64,000 nt of DNA from Bos javanicus (taxonomy: Eukaryota > Chordata > Mammalia > Artiodactyla > Bovidae): NCBI RefSeq assembly GCF_032452875.1, contig NC_083871.1, forward strand, positions 4,625,692 to 4,689,691, in the 5' to 3' direction. The notes beneath the pieces were generated by a model. It was not told the DNA's origin. It made no database searches and saw nothing but the letters and a program-made list of their open reading frames with translations. The position numbers were made by a program, and so were the translations under genes. Each line of letters begins with the position of its first letter. Position 1 is the stretch's first letter. This document shows, piece by piece, positions 22,195-33,561 of this stretch.

Positions 22195-22562
22195 TACAGC
22201 AGCCATCAAAAAGAATGAAGTAAGATACTTGCTACAACTTGAATGGTTCTCGAAGATATTATGATAAGTAATAGAGGCCTCAGAAGTCCACATATTATAC
22301 AATATTGTTCATATAAAATGTGCAATACAGGGAATTAATAGAGTCATAAAGTAGATTAGTCAATATTTAGTGTTGGGTGAGGGTAGAAAGAAGGGATGGG
22401 AGAGCATTTCTTTCTGAGAAATGATAAAAATATTCTATAATTGAGATGTTGGTTGCACATACATGTGAGTATACTAAAATCCATTGTATTATATACTTTA
22501 AATGAACAAATTGTAATGTGTGTCAATCGTATCTGAATAAAACTGTTTAAAATTTTTTCAAA
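22195..22562 (+). mobile_element. Second, older L1 3' end
   Basis: It repeats the same functional region in a different subfamily: 'ccatcaaaaagaatgaag', 'tgctacaacttgaatgg', 'gttggttgcacatacatg', 'tactttaaatgaacaaatt', 'atctgaataaaactg'. It lies directly downstream of the first L1 tail. Confidence 0.7.
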
Positions 22563-22648
22563 AAGAAATATTCTGCCTCAACATGATTGACAATTAGAAT
22601 ATTATTAAGAATTTCTTATGAATTGATATTGATGGATTTGCAGAAGGC

Positions 22649-22661
22649 TTCTTATATCTGA
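22649..22661. repeat. Bov-tA target-site duplication, left
   Basis: ttcttatatctga matches 22867-22879 (ttcttgtatctga) at 12 of 13 positions. Confidence 0.75.
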
Positions 22662-22866
22662 TATACTTCCTGGTGGCTCAGAGGTTAAAGCATCTGCCCG
22701 CAATGTGGGAGACTTGGGTTCAATCCCTGGGTCGGGAAGATCCCCTGGAGAAGGAAATGGCAACCCACTCCAGTATTCTTGCCTAGAGAATCCCATGGAC
22801 GAAGGAGCCTGGTGGGCTTCAGTCCACGGGGTCGCAAAGAGTCGGACACGACTGAGCGACTTCACT
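22662..22866 (+). mobile_element. Young Bov-tA SINE
   Basis: Close to consensus over its length. The tRNA-like head is 'tacttcctggtggctcagag', the intact pol III B box 'ggttcaatccctggg' is at about 22717-22731, then come the Bov-A core and the tail 'gagtcggacacgactgagcg'. A near-perfect 13-bp TSD flanks it. Open frames on both strands at 22605-22974 are SINE sequence. Confidence 0.96.
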
Positions 22867-22879
22867 TTCTTGTATCTGA

Positions 22880-23549
22880 ATAATCCCCCAAGCTTACTCC
22901 AGCTTCAAAATGGAAAAGAAATAAATTCATCTGAGCAACTCTGTCTATGGTTCCATCTCTTTGTAACCTCTTAGCTCACTTCTGGATTACTTCTGTTACT
23001 TTTGTCATGAACTAGTATGTGTAGAATCTCCTTCAGTTGTAGGATGTGTGTGTTGCTACACATCGACATAGGCTGTTTTACATTGTTGACCCCTGATTTT
23101 AAAAAAGCAGAAGATTAAACATGTTCATAGTATTATTGTACTTATTATTTTTTATTGAGGCATATTGACTTTGTTACATTTGTAATAAAATCACTGCTTT
23201 TCATTTTTGGTGGTATTGATAACTCCACAAGCAACTGTGTTATTTGAAAGAGGCATAAAGTCAATCACTGTGCAAGCTTTAACCTTTATTACTATGACCA
23301 TTAGCAGTAAGTAAAATAAATGTCTCATCAATTATTTCACTAACTCTTTCATTATTCAATCAATAAGGTTTGCAGGGCTTTTGCATTTTCAACTCTGTCA
23401 ATATTCAGGTTAGTTTACAACAGGTACCTGCTTTGCCTTAAACAGGTATAAGTTCTGCATGTACTTTCTGAGTTTCCAAATTCACTTGGAAATGGTTTGT
23501 TTTATTCCAGAATTTATATTTCCAAATATTGACACATAACTATTCTATT
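22880..23549. other. Unassigned DNA
   Basis: No gene. A weak L1 3'-end-like phrase ('attttttattgaggcatattg') at about 23146-23166 is too short to call. Confidence 0.4.
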
Positions 23550-23559
23550 CCTTTCCATT

Positions 23560-23689
23560 GCTGCTGCTGCTGCTAAGTCACTTCAGTCGTGTCTGACTCT
23601 GTGCGACCCCATAGACAGCAGCCCACCAGGCTCCCCCGTCCCTGGGATTCTCCAGGCAAGAACACTGGAGTGGGTTGCCATTTCCTTCT
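23560..23689 (-). mobile_element. Bov-A SINE with 10-bp TSD
   Basis: Antisense Bov-A with a (GCT)n head, 'tcacttcagtcgtgtctgac', 'ccaccaggctcccccgtccc', and 'gagtgggttgccatttcctt'. cctttccatt flanks it perfectly (23550-23559 and 23690-23699), so both ends are exact and this is a complete Bov-A unit without a tRNA head. Confidence 0.93.
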
Positions 23690-23699
23690 CCTTTCCATT

Positions 23700-23945
23700 A
23701 CTTACCATTAAATATAAATTTCAAATAAATATTACTAGGGTTTTTATTGTGTTTGTGCTGTGACTTTTTCAGCAATAACAGATATTTAGATAATCATTCG
23801 TCTGCCTTCATCCATGTTTATATGAAGACATAAGACTTTTTTCAGTTGACTCACTCCCGTTGAAAGTGATATTGTCTACACAAGTTTCTCTTTTGGAATT
23901 GAAAAAAATCCAGTATTCAAACATTAATTCATGTAAGGTTCAACA
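23700..23945. other. Unassigned DNA
   Basis: Nothing recognised after the right TSD. Confidence 0.35.
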
Positions 23946-24018
23946 GGGGAAGGAAGGAAAAAAAGAAAGGAATGGAAGAAGGAGGGAGAGAGGGAGCGCA
24001 AAGGGATGAAGGAAAAAA
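23946..24018. repeat. Purine-rich (GGAA/GGGA) tract
   Basis: Nearly pure A/G on the top strand, with irregular ggaag, aaagg and gggag units. Confidence 0.85.
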
Positions 24019-24604
24019 AACGGCTTTCTTGTCCATGTTTCATCTTCCCCTAAGAAAGAACTGAAACTACAAAACTCATTGAAATTAATGGAGTAGATTG
24101 AGAAAAGAATAAATTATGGGAAAGTATGTGGAAGACACAGAAGGTCAGCTGAGAACTACTGATAAGTCTGAGCTTCGGATTTCTAGCCAGCTGGCTCCTT
24201 GCACAAGCATCCTCCAGTCGGAAGACTTTCTGTGCCGCCCATCCCAAGACAGCCTCGCGATGACAGGCCTAAGGGCTGATGATAACCTGGTTTCTCCTCA
24301 CCCCAAACTTATTTTTTACTCTAATTCTTCAAACTCTGACTCCTGTGGCATCATAGAGGTCCACTTTGCATATTTACTTTATTTTCTCCAAGTCTTATTT
24401 ATCTGTTAAAAAAAATACAACTGAATAGTGGAAACTCAGGAAGGAGCCATTCAATGTTTAATGCAAATGTATGAGCTGGTCTAGAACAGTACCACAAAAC
24501 CTGAATCTGGAAAACTCTGCATCATGGGGAAAGGTATTGATTTTATTTTGAAGTGACACAGAAGAATCTCAAGTTACTAGATTTAAACAGTTTAAACAAT
24601 CATA
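24019..24604. other. Unassigned DNA, one GC-richer patch
   Basis: 24116-24409 is open for 97 codons and about 24150-24300 is GC-richer with a few CpGs. No domain, splice structure or homology is recognised, so no gene is called. Confidence 0.35.
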
Positions 24605-24816
24605 AGGGCTTCTTAAGTGGTTCAGTGATAAAGAATATTCCTGCCAATGCAGGAGACACAGAAGACATGGGTACAATTCCTGGGTCAGGAAGATTCCCTG
24701 GAGAAGGAAATGGCACCCCACTCTACTGTTCTTGCCTGGGAAAACCCATGGACAGAAGAGTCTGGCCAGCTCAGTCCATGGGTCACAAAGAGTCACAAAG
24801 AGTGACTGAGCATGAC
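24605..24816 (+). mobile_element. Bov-tA SINE
   Basis: Head 'gggcttcttaagtggttcag', B-box region 'ggtacaattcctggg', then core and tail. The motif 'gtcacaaagagtcacaaagag' near 24783 is a small tandem duplication in the tail. Confidence 0.93.
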
Positions 24817-24939
24817 ACTCTTAAGTGTAAAATCATCTGGTCCTTCCAGCTCTGCTCCCAGACACAGATCTTATGGATGAGCATTCTTAACTGAACTTCA
24901 CTTTGTGATCCCGCTAGTGTGAAGCATGATGATGTTTAA

Positions 24940-24992
24940 TATGTGCCCACACACACATGCACATATGCATATGTACACACATACTCACAGGT
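24940..24992. repeat. CA-rich simple repeat
   Basis: Imperfect CA and CATA units, just upstream of a BovB. Confidence 0.75.
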
Positions 24993-25050
24993 ATTTTACC
25001 AATTATATCATGGGAAAATAGATAAAATAAATAGAAAATAAAAGAGATAA

Positions 25051-26200
25051 TAACATCTGCTGGATCATGGAAAAAGCAAGAGATTTCCAGAAATACATCT
25101 ATTTCTGCTTTATTAACTATGCCAAAGCCTTTGGCTGTGTGCATCACAATAAACTGTGGGAAATTCTTAAAGAGATGGGAATACCAGACCACCTGACCTG
25201 CCTCTTGAGAAATTTGTATGCAGGTCAGGAAGCAACAGTTAGAACTGGATATGGAACAACAGACTGGTTCCAAATAGGAAAAGGAGTATATCAAGGCTGT
25301 ATATTGTTACCCTGCTTATTTAACTTCTATGCAGAGTACATCATGAGAAATGCTGGGCTGGTAGAAGCACAAGCTGGATTCAAGAATGCCAGAAGAAATA
25401 TCAATAACCTCAGATATGTAGATGACACCACCCTTATGGCAGAAAGTGAAGAGGAACTAAAAAGCCTCTTGATGAAAGTGAAAGAGGAGAGTGAAAAAGT
25501 TGGCTTAAAGCTCAACATTCAGAAAAATAAGATCATGGCATCTGGTTCCATCACTTCATGGGAAATAGATGGGGAAACAGTGGAAACAGTGTCAGACATT
25601 ACTTTTTTGGGCTCCAAAATCACCTCAGATGGTGACTGCAGCCATGAAATTAAAAGATGCTTACTCTTTGGAAGGAAAGTTCTGACAAACCTAGATAGCA
25701 TATTCAAAAGCAGAGACATTACTTTGCTAACAAAGGTCCATCTAGTCAAGGCTATGGTTTTTCCAGTGGTCATGTATGGATGTGAGAGTTGGACTGTGAA
25801 GAAAGCTGAGCACCAAAGAATTGATGCTTTTGAACTGTGGTGTTGAAGAAGACTCTTGAGAGTCCCTTGGACTGCAAGGAGATCCAACCAGTCCATTCTA
25901 AAGGAGATCAGTCCTGGGTGTTCATTGGAAGGACTGATGCTGAAGCTGAAACTCCAATACTTTGGCCACCTCATGTGAAGAGTTGACTCATTGGAAAAGA
26001 CCCTGATGCTGGGATGGATTGGGGGCAGGAGGAGAAGGGGACAACAGAGGATGAGATGGCTTGATTGCATCACCAACTTGATGGACATGAGTTTGAGTGA
26101 ACTCTAGGAGTTGGTGATGGACAGGGAGGCCTGGTGTGCTGCAATTTATGGGGTCGCAAAGAGTCGGACATGACTGAGCAACTGAACTGAACTGAACTGA
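25051..26200 (+). mobile_element. BovB 3' portion (about 1.15 kb)
   Basis: 5'-truncated inside the RT domain ('taacatctgctggatcatgg') and complete at the 3' tail ('gagcaactgaactgaactgaactga'). It carries the largest single-frame BovB RT piece in the window. No convincing TSD was found. Confidence 0.95.
25067..25846 (+). pseudogene. BovB reverse transcriptase remnant (RTE type), inactive
   Basis: The 259-codon frame covers the BovB RT from motif A onward. The RT of this LINE clade copies its RNA at a nicked target. Motif A reads FINYAKAFGCVHH (residues 15-27) where other copies here read FIDYAKAFDCVDH, so three Asp positions are lost. The catalytic box reads YVDD (residues 117-120) instead of YADD. 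'GKGVYQGCILLPCLFN' (71-86) and 'VMYGCESWTVKKAEHQRIDAFELWC' (end) are recognisable family blocks. It stops at TGA where other copies continue with Trp. There is no endonuclease domain, and the ATG is an internal Met, not a real start. Confidence 0.92.
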
Positions 26201-27139
26201 TTAAGAAAATACATTTTTTTTTCCCCATAGGATTTTTTCATCCTAGTGGTTTGAGACTAGTATTTTGTTCTTGGGCAATCACCCCAGATAGATCATCAGT
26301 GCAGTGCTGCCAAAAGTTGCATTAACCTCATAGCCCACAGGATTCTAAGTTGCTCCATCAGCTTTGTGGCTATTATTTGGGTTTCCTTCTTAACCACCTC
26401 TGCTTATGTTCATGCTTTTATCCTCAGCACCAGCATAGTGCCCGGGTGCTTAAGAGTTGGGGCTTCATAGGTTCCTTTTATCAAATGAAAAAAAAAAAAA
26501 TACAGGAACTTCTAACAGCCTAATGATATTCTCTGAAAAGTCTGCACCATCTCATCCACCAACTGCACCCTGTTCAACTTGTGTTCCCTGTTGTGGGAAT
26601 AGCTTTGTATGTGTGTTCATTGTAGGATGAGGTTGTTCTGCAGCATCTATAAGGAGGTACTCCCTCTGCTTGGACAAACCTGCCCTGGTGTCATCACTCC
26701 CCACCTGCCCTCCAGGCTCAAGTTCAAACTGGAACCTGGGGAAGGAGATGGGACACAATTGGCTTTTCCTCTCCTATGTGACTTTTTCCTCACTCTCCTT
26801 TCCCCCAAGCTAGAGAGTTCTGAACCCTTCATGACAGAGTCAAGAAGGAATAAAAAGGACCTGACTCTGCAGGTGAATCTGGCATTTTCCCTGGGTATAC
26901 TCTTGCCATCGGTGATGTTTGAGGCCCTTTAGCACACAGCCCATTGCCAACATCTTGTAAGATCCCCTAATGCTCCCTTTTGGTTTCAGCATTTTAGTCT
27001 GGAGTGCTTCTGCTTCATTGGTTAGTCCATGGCCCCATCTTTAGGGCTTGAGCTGTCCTTTGGCCTCCAGTCTCTGGACTACTGACCTCTCTTGGCCTCT
27101 TTCAGGAACCTCCTTAAACTGACTGCAGCAAAAATTCTC
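26201..27139. other. Unassigned DNA
   Basis: Balanced composition. Frames on both strands at 26552-26932 overlap each other without domain or splice support. An A-run is at about 26489-26501. Confidence 0.4.
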
Positions 27140-27285
27140 TACCACTAAAAATATAAAACATCCAGTTAAATATGTATTTCAGGTAAGCAGATCATTTTTA
27201 GCTTAAATGCATCTCAATATTATGTGAGAAATTCAGACCTACCTGGAGATGCTATATTTTGTCTGGTAACCCTAGTCCCCTATGG
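27140..27285. mobile_element. Palindromic DNA-transposon relic (MER53-like)
   Basis: The left part ('atataaaacatccagttaaa', 'tgtatttcagg') and right part ('gagaaattcagacctacctgg', 'tattttgtctggtaaccc') form the imperfect inverted arrangement typical of a palindromic nonautonomous DNA transposon. The family name is a tentative recollection. Confidence 0.45.
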
Positions 27286-28189
27286 ATCTGAAAACACTGC
27301 CAGTAGGAGGGTGATTACCTCCCCTATTCAGCTCTTTTCAGTTGCCACAGGCTGCTTCTATTTCTCTCTTTCTTCTCTTCTCTCCCTGGAGACTTTTCTT
27401 TTTGGACACCGGTAGTTGTTTGCCAAGCCACACCTCCCCCTCCTTGCTGGAGAGGCTGACACCTACAGTCCTTCTCCCAAAAAATCCGCTGTTAATGCCC
27501 AACAGTTCTCCAGGCAATTTTTCAAATGAAGGTCAAGCTTCTGCCATGACATTTCCGAGTCCTGAGTAAGGATATCTGGCACCTCACTTTGAGAAACTGG
27601 AGTAACTTACCAACTAGGCCAGTTCTCAGCTCTTCTGGCTTCAGTCATAGCTAAGAGACAAAATTCTAGTGTCAGCATCTTCTTTCACATTTCTTTTTGC
27701 TTCCTTACTTTATACCATTTCTTTGGGAAAGAATTTTACCAGAATGATTGGATGAAGATGTATGAGCATTTGTGTGACTCATAAAACTCCACTGAGCCTC
27801 ATTTTACTGTTTTCCCCAATTCTTCACAGCAGGCCTCTGACTGCCTCCCACCTGCAACCAAAGCCATGTGCATCACAGGGACCTGAAGGCATCACAAGTT
27901 CAGATGCTGACAAGGGCTCACTCTCCTCCTTATAGCATCATCATTATAGCCTTCATTTCAAGGGAGAGCAAGTAGGAGCAGACTTTACGATTGCAATAGA
28001 CACCCCAAGGCCCTTAAGCTACACACTGGCCCTGACTGGATGGAGTCAGCAAGGTTTAAGTCAGGAATCATGGCTTCTAGGGAGCTCAGGACAGAAGTCT
28101 CAGTGGGGTTTTGTGCATCTCTGCTCAAACAGTCCAGCAAGGTTGGCTTGTCGGTCATGCAGGGGAAACCAAATCAGATTTGGAGGCTG
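27286..28189. other. Unassigned DNA
   Basis: Somewhat GC-richer than average, with no recognised gene. Frames 27224-27415 and 27342-27569 have no features. Confidence 0.4.
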
Positions 28190-28578
28190 CCAAAGAATTG
28201 ATGCTTTTGAACTGTGGTGTTGGAGAAGACTCTCGAGAGTCCCTTGGACTGTGAGGAGATCCAACCAGTCCCTTTTACAGGAGATAAGTCCTGGGTGTTC
28301 TTTGGAAAGAACGATGCTAAAGCTGAAACTCCAGTACTTTGGCCACCTCAGGCGAAGAGTTGACTCATTGGAAAAGACTGTAATGCTGGGAGGGATTGGG
28401 GGCAGGAGGAGAAGGGGACAACAGAGGATGAGATGGCTGGATGGTATCACCGACTCCATGGACATGAGTTTAAGTGAACTCCAGGACTTGGTGATGGACA
28501 GGGAGGCCTGGCGTGCTGCAGTTTATGGGGTCACAAAGAGTCGGACACGACTGAGTGACTGAACTAAACTGAACTGAA
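28190..28578 (+). mobile_element. BovB 3' fragment
   Basis: From 'ccaaagaattgatgcttttg' to the tail 'gagtgactgaactaaactgaactgaa'. It is near consensus. The frame 28113-28562 (149 codons) is open across flank and BovB 3' end, and its second half matches the in-frame 3' region seen in other copies. Confidence 0.94.
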
Positions 28579-28974
28579 GGAAGGGCTGGACTTCAGACAA
28601 CACATCATCATGAATCGTACAGTCCTTGTCATGGCCCACCATGAGCACAAGACCCCCAGGTATCTCCAGAGAGAGTTTTCCAGTCAAGTTGTTGATCTGT
28701 TTTGTTTAACACAGCACTTAAGAGTCCCTGAGTATTAACTAGTAGGAAAAGCAAAATATAGACATTTGTCGCTCACTTTGGCGTTCCTCTCACCACAAGA
28801 CAAGGAAAGATGCTGAGATGTCAAGTTGCTGTATCTGCATATGGGATTAGTATTTGGCTCTCTTTGGAAATGCATCCTGCCAAGCTGTCTACCATATTTT
28901 ATAATCCCTCACCTCTCTGAGTTGAGCATTATTAATACCACTTGAGATGGTAAAACAATATAGGTCCCTTTCCT
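28579..28974. other. Unassigned DNA
   Basis: Nothing recognised. Confidence 0.4.
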
Positions 28975-29130
28975 TGTTAATCCACACAAGTAGTTATTGA
29001 GTGATTATTTCATATCAGACCCTTTCCTTGCCTCTGAGGAGACAATAGCAAAAAATAAGTCCTTGCCCTCTTGAAACTTTCATTCTTGGAAGTAGAATTA
29101 AGTAGAATATAACATAGCATATTATGCAAC
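28975..29130 (-). mobile_element. L2 LINE 3' relic
   Basis: 'tagttattgagtgattatttc', 'gaggagacaatagcaaaaaat', 'gtccttgccctcttgaaac' and 'ttcattcttgg' follow the antisense L2 end. Confidence 0.65.
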
Positions 29131-29264
29131 ATCATGCAAACAAGGATTAAAAGGGAGAATCAGGAGTTGGAGAGGAAAGATGCTACTTTACCTATGGTGG
29201 TCAGGCAGGCATGTTTGGGCACGGTTTCATTTAAAAAGAGATCAAAAAGAAATGAGAATGTGTC

Positions 29265-29340
29265 AAGTACTTTCAAGACTTGATCTTGTATTCTCAGCCT
29301 CCAGAGCTGTGAGAAGTAAATGTTTGTCATTTAAGCCAAA
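29265..29340 (+). mobile_element. Possible MaLR-type LTR 3' fragment
   Basis: 'tctcagcctccagagctgtgagaagtaaatg' followed by 'catttaagcc' resembles the end of an ancient LTR. It is short. An (AAAC)n run follows at about 29338-29358. Confidence 0.4.
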
Positions 29341-29420
29341 ACAAACAAACAAACAAAAAAACTTAGCAAGTAGTTAGTTTCCATCTTCAGGGCTGGATTA
29401 AGCATCAGTTTAAAATTCCC

Positions 29421-29562
29421 TGGATGGATGGGATGGAGGTGTAGGGGTGTGAGGGAGGTCTCAGTGGGAGGGGATATCGGGTACATATGGCTGTTTCACT
29501 TCATTGTACAGCAGAATCTAACACATTATAAAGCAGCTATAACCCAATGGAAAAAAAAAAAT
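29421..29562 (+). mobile_element. L1 3' end, very short
   Basis: 'gtacatatggctgtttcac', 'gtacagcagaatctaacac', 'ataaagcagctataaccc' and an A-tail match an L1 3' UTR end. Confidence 0.7.
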
Positions 29563-30016
29563 AAGTGAAATGCACTTGGCTGAGCACTGCGGGCTGGCTG
29601 TGCATTTCCAGGGGGCTCTGCAAGCCCAGGCTCCTGTCCTCACTACACTCTCCTCTGCCCTCCCTTCAGGCTTAGCTATAAAGTCTATGCCTGACGAGCT
29701 CCTTTCCCCACTATATTATTCTTCCTCATCCTCAATCCCTGGATGGAGTCAGTTCCTAAAGCTGAGATGTCTCTGTCTCCTTCTGGATTTCTCTGTGCTT
29801 GCTTCTAGCCTCCAGAGAGAGCCACTTTTCACGCATTTCTTGTTGAAATACCTTACCTGCACTAAAACCCTTATAATTTAAGTGGTTGTAAAGTTGAATA
29901 AAGTATCTCTGATGAGTAGTTCATATCACTAAACTATAACACTTTCAGAAGTAGGACATCTAACTTTTTGATGAAAATCTTCATAAATACATATTTTAAG
30001 AATTATTTTGAAAAGT
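29563..30016. other. Unassigned DNA
   Basis: A 103-codon frame (29570-29881) has no recognisable domain. The region ends in AT-rich DNA. Confidence 0.35.
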
Positions 30017-30189
30017 GGGCTGGGCTGGTGCACTGGGATGACCCAGAGGGATGGTACCAGGAGGGATGAGGGAGAGGGGTTCGGGATGGGGAACACGTGT
30101 ATACCTGTGGTGGATTCATGTTGATATATGTCAAAACCAATACAATATTGTAAAGTAATTAACCTCCAATTAAAATAAATTTTAAAAAG
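30017..30189 (+). mobile_element. Ruminant L1 3' end, 5'-truncated
   Basis: Sense 'gtgcactgggatgacccaga', 'gggaacacgtgtatacctg', 'ccaatacaatattgtaaagt', 'cctccaattaaaataaa'. The flanks 'ttttgaaaagt' and 'ttttaaaaagt' may be a TSD. Confidence 0.93.
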
Positions 30190-31019
30190 TTACACAGGTC
30201 TTAAAGGAAAGATGCAGAGCTTGGTGACAGAAAAAAGAAGAAAATACTACTTTTCTAAAAGTTCTAGGATTTACTGTAAATGGACTTTCACTTTTATTTC
30301 AACCAAAGGAAAAAGGAGAGCCTGCCGCTTGTCACAGTTCCCATTTCAGCAACAAAGTTACATGTCAGTTTACTAGAAGCACAAGATTTTCTGCCAGTAA
30401 ATGCTGGGATGTCTCAAATGTAAATTTACATGAAAATTTCTAAGATGCTGTCATTAAAAATATTTTTTTTAGGAACCACACCAAAGATAATTTTACTAGA
30501 CAGCATTTTGAGCAATTGTAGATGAAACTTAAAGGCATATCATTCAAGCATAGCTCAGAAAGTCCCTTCCGTGGGAGGCTATGTTCACATGGTCCAAAAT
30601 TATGGCTTTCCCCTTTCCAATTCAATCAAAAGATAAAATTTAGAGTAGAAAGTAGGTTGGAAATTTATTAGACTATCTTTCCTAAATAGCACTGATGACT
30701 GTTGTATTCCTAAGTACATGAATATTCATATATATCTTCAACAGTGAGCAGAACATAGCTCATATGTGTCTGTTCTGTGCAATCCATGACAACATTCAAG
30801 AAAATTTTGTTTATAAATTTGTGCATTTGTACATACATACAGATGCATACACGCACATAGTTGAATTGTGTTCTATTGTGTTCTACATAGCAACCTATAA
30901 ATTATATATCCCTTCTCATTTTTCAAAATATTATAATCCAAAACATAATAAAAAAGAGCAAGTGATATCACAGGTATTTTTCATGATCTAGTACATACAT
31001 AATTATTGTATGATATATG
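30190..31019. other. Unassigned AT-rich DNA
   Basis: No supported feature. Short ATAC/CATA patches lie near 30830-30855. Confidence 0.45.
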
Positions 31020-31330
31020 CTAAAAAATGAAATGTATAAAAAGAACTCTGGGGACACAGAAGAAGAAGCAAGAAAATAAACTGGAGTAGACACAAAATAT
31101 TTCATGGGAGATGTGATATTTGGACAAGACTTTGAAGAATTAGTAAATGTTGATTAATATGGAAGAGAAAGGCCAGTGTTCCTTTTAGAAAGAACAGCCT
31201 GTGAGGTGTAGCAGGCTCTCTACCATCTTGGTGGACAGTGTATGGCAGAGCAGAGTATGGCAGAGTGGCCAGAGGTGCAGCATGGGCTGAAGAGGCTGTA
31301 GTGTATCCACCAGACTAACGGGCCTCCGTC
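31020..31330 (-). mobile_element. L2-like relic
   Basis: 'ggagatgtgatatttggacaagactttgaagaat', 'gaagagaaaggccagtgttcc' and 'gaacagcctgtgagg' follow the antisense L2 pattern. The copy is diverged. Confidence 0.5.
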
Positions 31331-33514
31331 AAAGATTTACATCATTGAAGAAGTAAACTAGGGAGGTCATGATTGGTCATATGATCATGGGTTTCAGAAA
31401 AATGAATGTAGAGTTGGGTTAATGCTGAGAAGACCACTTAGGAATTCACACTCAATGCACAAAGTAGCTACGCTTACCATTCCTATGATGGGCCACCACA
31501 CTTGCTGATTTACTAATTAATCTTTTTCCGGGTCATGTTTTTCAATGACGTCTACTACACTTCCAACTTCTATCAATATTTGAGTGATCTGCTACTTTTA
31601 GTTGCTCTTTTCCCCTTGTGCATTTTTTTTTTTTTGCCCTGGACTCACTTTATCTTTATCCTTCATCCTGTTTTTCAGAGTTTCTGGAGGATGTGCCTAG
31701 CAGGATGTGAGTTTAATGACATTCTACAACCAATAGTAGAATTTCATTAAATTTGTAAACCAAGGTGGCCTCACTACATTCACATCTCAGTTTTTTGTCA
31801 TCTCCAGTGAAAATCAAAGTCATGTTTAGTTATATTTTAGTTTAACTCCATTTGGGCTACAAAATTCAAACACATAACAGCAACTTAGAATTATGAGTCA
31901 AATAACCTCATTTCATAAATTTAGAAAGTGAGTTTCACAAAGGTTAAGGTTATGCCTCAAAACAATAGGACTACACTAGAAGCCCACTGAAACTAAATCT
32001 TTTGACTCTTCTCACAAAGACTATTTCTATGATAATCAAGTTTATAAGGTTTTCTGGAGAGCTATAGAGTTGAGATGCCCAACCACAGAAGCTGACTATC
32101 CAGATAGATTTTTTTTCTTACTTTAGGAAAAAGCAGTGAGTCAGTCTGCATGTAAATGTCATCAAAAAGCCTCAAATGCAAATTATTCTCTTCTTAATAG
32201 AATATGGTGCTATCTCTAAACGTGTTGAAATTAAAGGTCTCCATGTTCTCAGTCCGATTCATTAATTTGTTAACCTTTATTTAGCAGCTGGTAGATGGAA
32301 GACTGCCAAAATAATAAACAGTCAATGTTTCTTTGTATCTTCCAATATTCATAGCATTTGATGGTAGAGTTAATTGGAGGAGACATCATTATTTTATGCA
32401 TCATTTTTGGGTGAAAGTAATAAAAGGCCACTGAATGGTTTCATACAAAGGATCTCTGACGGCTGTAGATCGTGTTGTGAAAGTGATATTTACCCAGTGC
32501 TGCAGATGGTTTGAAATGATAGGCTTTAGTTCACCATTTGGAATCACGATGACAAGTAGACTACTAAAGTTATTTTTGTATTGAAATGCTTGCACCCATC
32601 AGTAAGTGAAGAATTTGAACTTTAGAACATATTGATCTTAAAATACACAATGATCCATACATCAGTGAATTAGACAATCACCAATCTGTGTTCATAACAA
32701 TCATACTCACTTGAAAGAAAATTATGTGACGAGGGTGAGAATAATTTAGAATTAAATAGAAATAAAAATTGGGCATCTTCATAAATTTTGGTTCAAAGAG
32801 TCTCTGATTTGAATGACACCTTTAAAGTCATCTGAGTTTTCTGTTAAAGTTGGATTCATCTTGTCACACTATTCACTGAGAAATGCTTGTCTTTCCCATT
32901 CTGTCCTTTGCTGCATCTGTATTCTCACTCTGTTAATTTCAACTGTGCCAGTGATAAAGTCTTTCTGCAGACATTTCCCTGCAGAATAGGACCACAGACC
33001 TCCCTCACAGTTGACATTGATTCGCTTTGGTGTTTATTTGACAACTATCAGATCTACTGTCTTAGCTAAGAGTGAGAATCCTTGAAGCAATCATTTAACC
33101 TTATCCTGGACTTTCAAATCAGAACAACCTGCTTTTAGGTCACTGGGAATGATCTTAAGTTCAAAAAAACAAACAAATAAACATGCACACATATTCATGG
33201 CAATACATTTGTATCTTCTATTATGGATTCACCATTCTCACTGCTTTGACTGAAATTCTTAGAGTGAAATCATTGAAAGAAGCAGAAATTTCCCATATAT
33301 CAATGTGATTTTATTCAAGAATGTATTCTGACTGGTTGGTTATTTTCATTTCAAAGTATTTGAGTGAACCTTCAACTCTGTTCTTAAAGACCAATATAGG
33401 AAAAATTAATTTTAATGCAACCTATGTATTTAAAACAATGTATGACAATAATACTACAATTATAGATAGTAATATGTAAGAAATGTTATCTCTCTCTATT
33501 TAATTACTATTTTA
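31331..33514. other. Unassigned DNA with a possible MIR relic
   Basis: No gene is recognised over about 2.2 kb. A MIR-like antisense core may lie at about 31885-32000 ('acctcatttcataaatttagaaagtgag', 'aggttaaggttatgcctc'). A T-run is at about 31624-31635. Confidence 0.4.
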
Positions 33515-33561
33515 TTGTTGTTGCTCAGTTGCTCATTAATGTCTGACTCTTCGTGATCCCA
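33515..33561 (-). mobile_element. Bov-A tail fragment (47 bp)
   Basis: 'ttgttgctcagttgctcatt' and 'gtctgactcttcgtgatccc' are the antisense Bov-A tail. The rest is absent. Confidence 0.75.

Noticed and set aside
22662..22866. tRNA gene (intact B box and head)
   Set aside because: The head is fused to the Bov-A core with a TSD around the whole unit, so it is a SINE. No cloverleaf with an anticodon arm is evident.
24116..24409. A 97-codon frame in a GC-richer patch as an exon
   Set aside because: No convincing splice sites at plausible positions and no recognised peptide. Left as unassigned.
25067..25846. A 259-codon reverse transcriptase frame as a new RT-based system
   Set aside because: It is a piece of a BovB LINE with a standard tail. 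Three motif A Asp positions are lost and the frame stops early. No partner genes are present.
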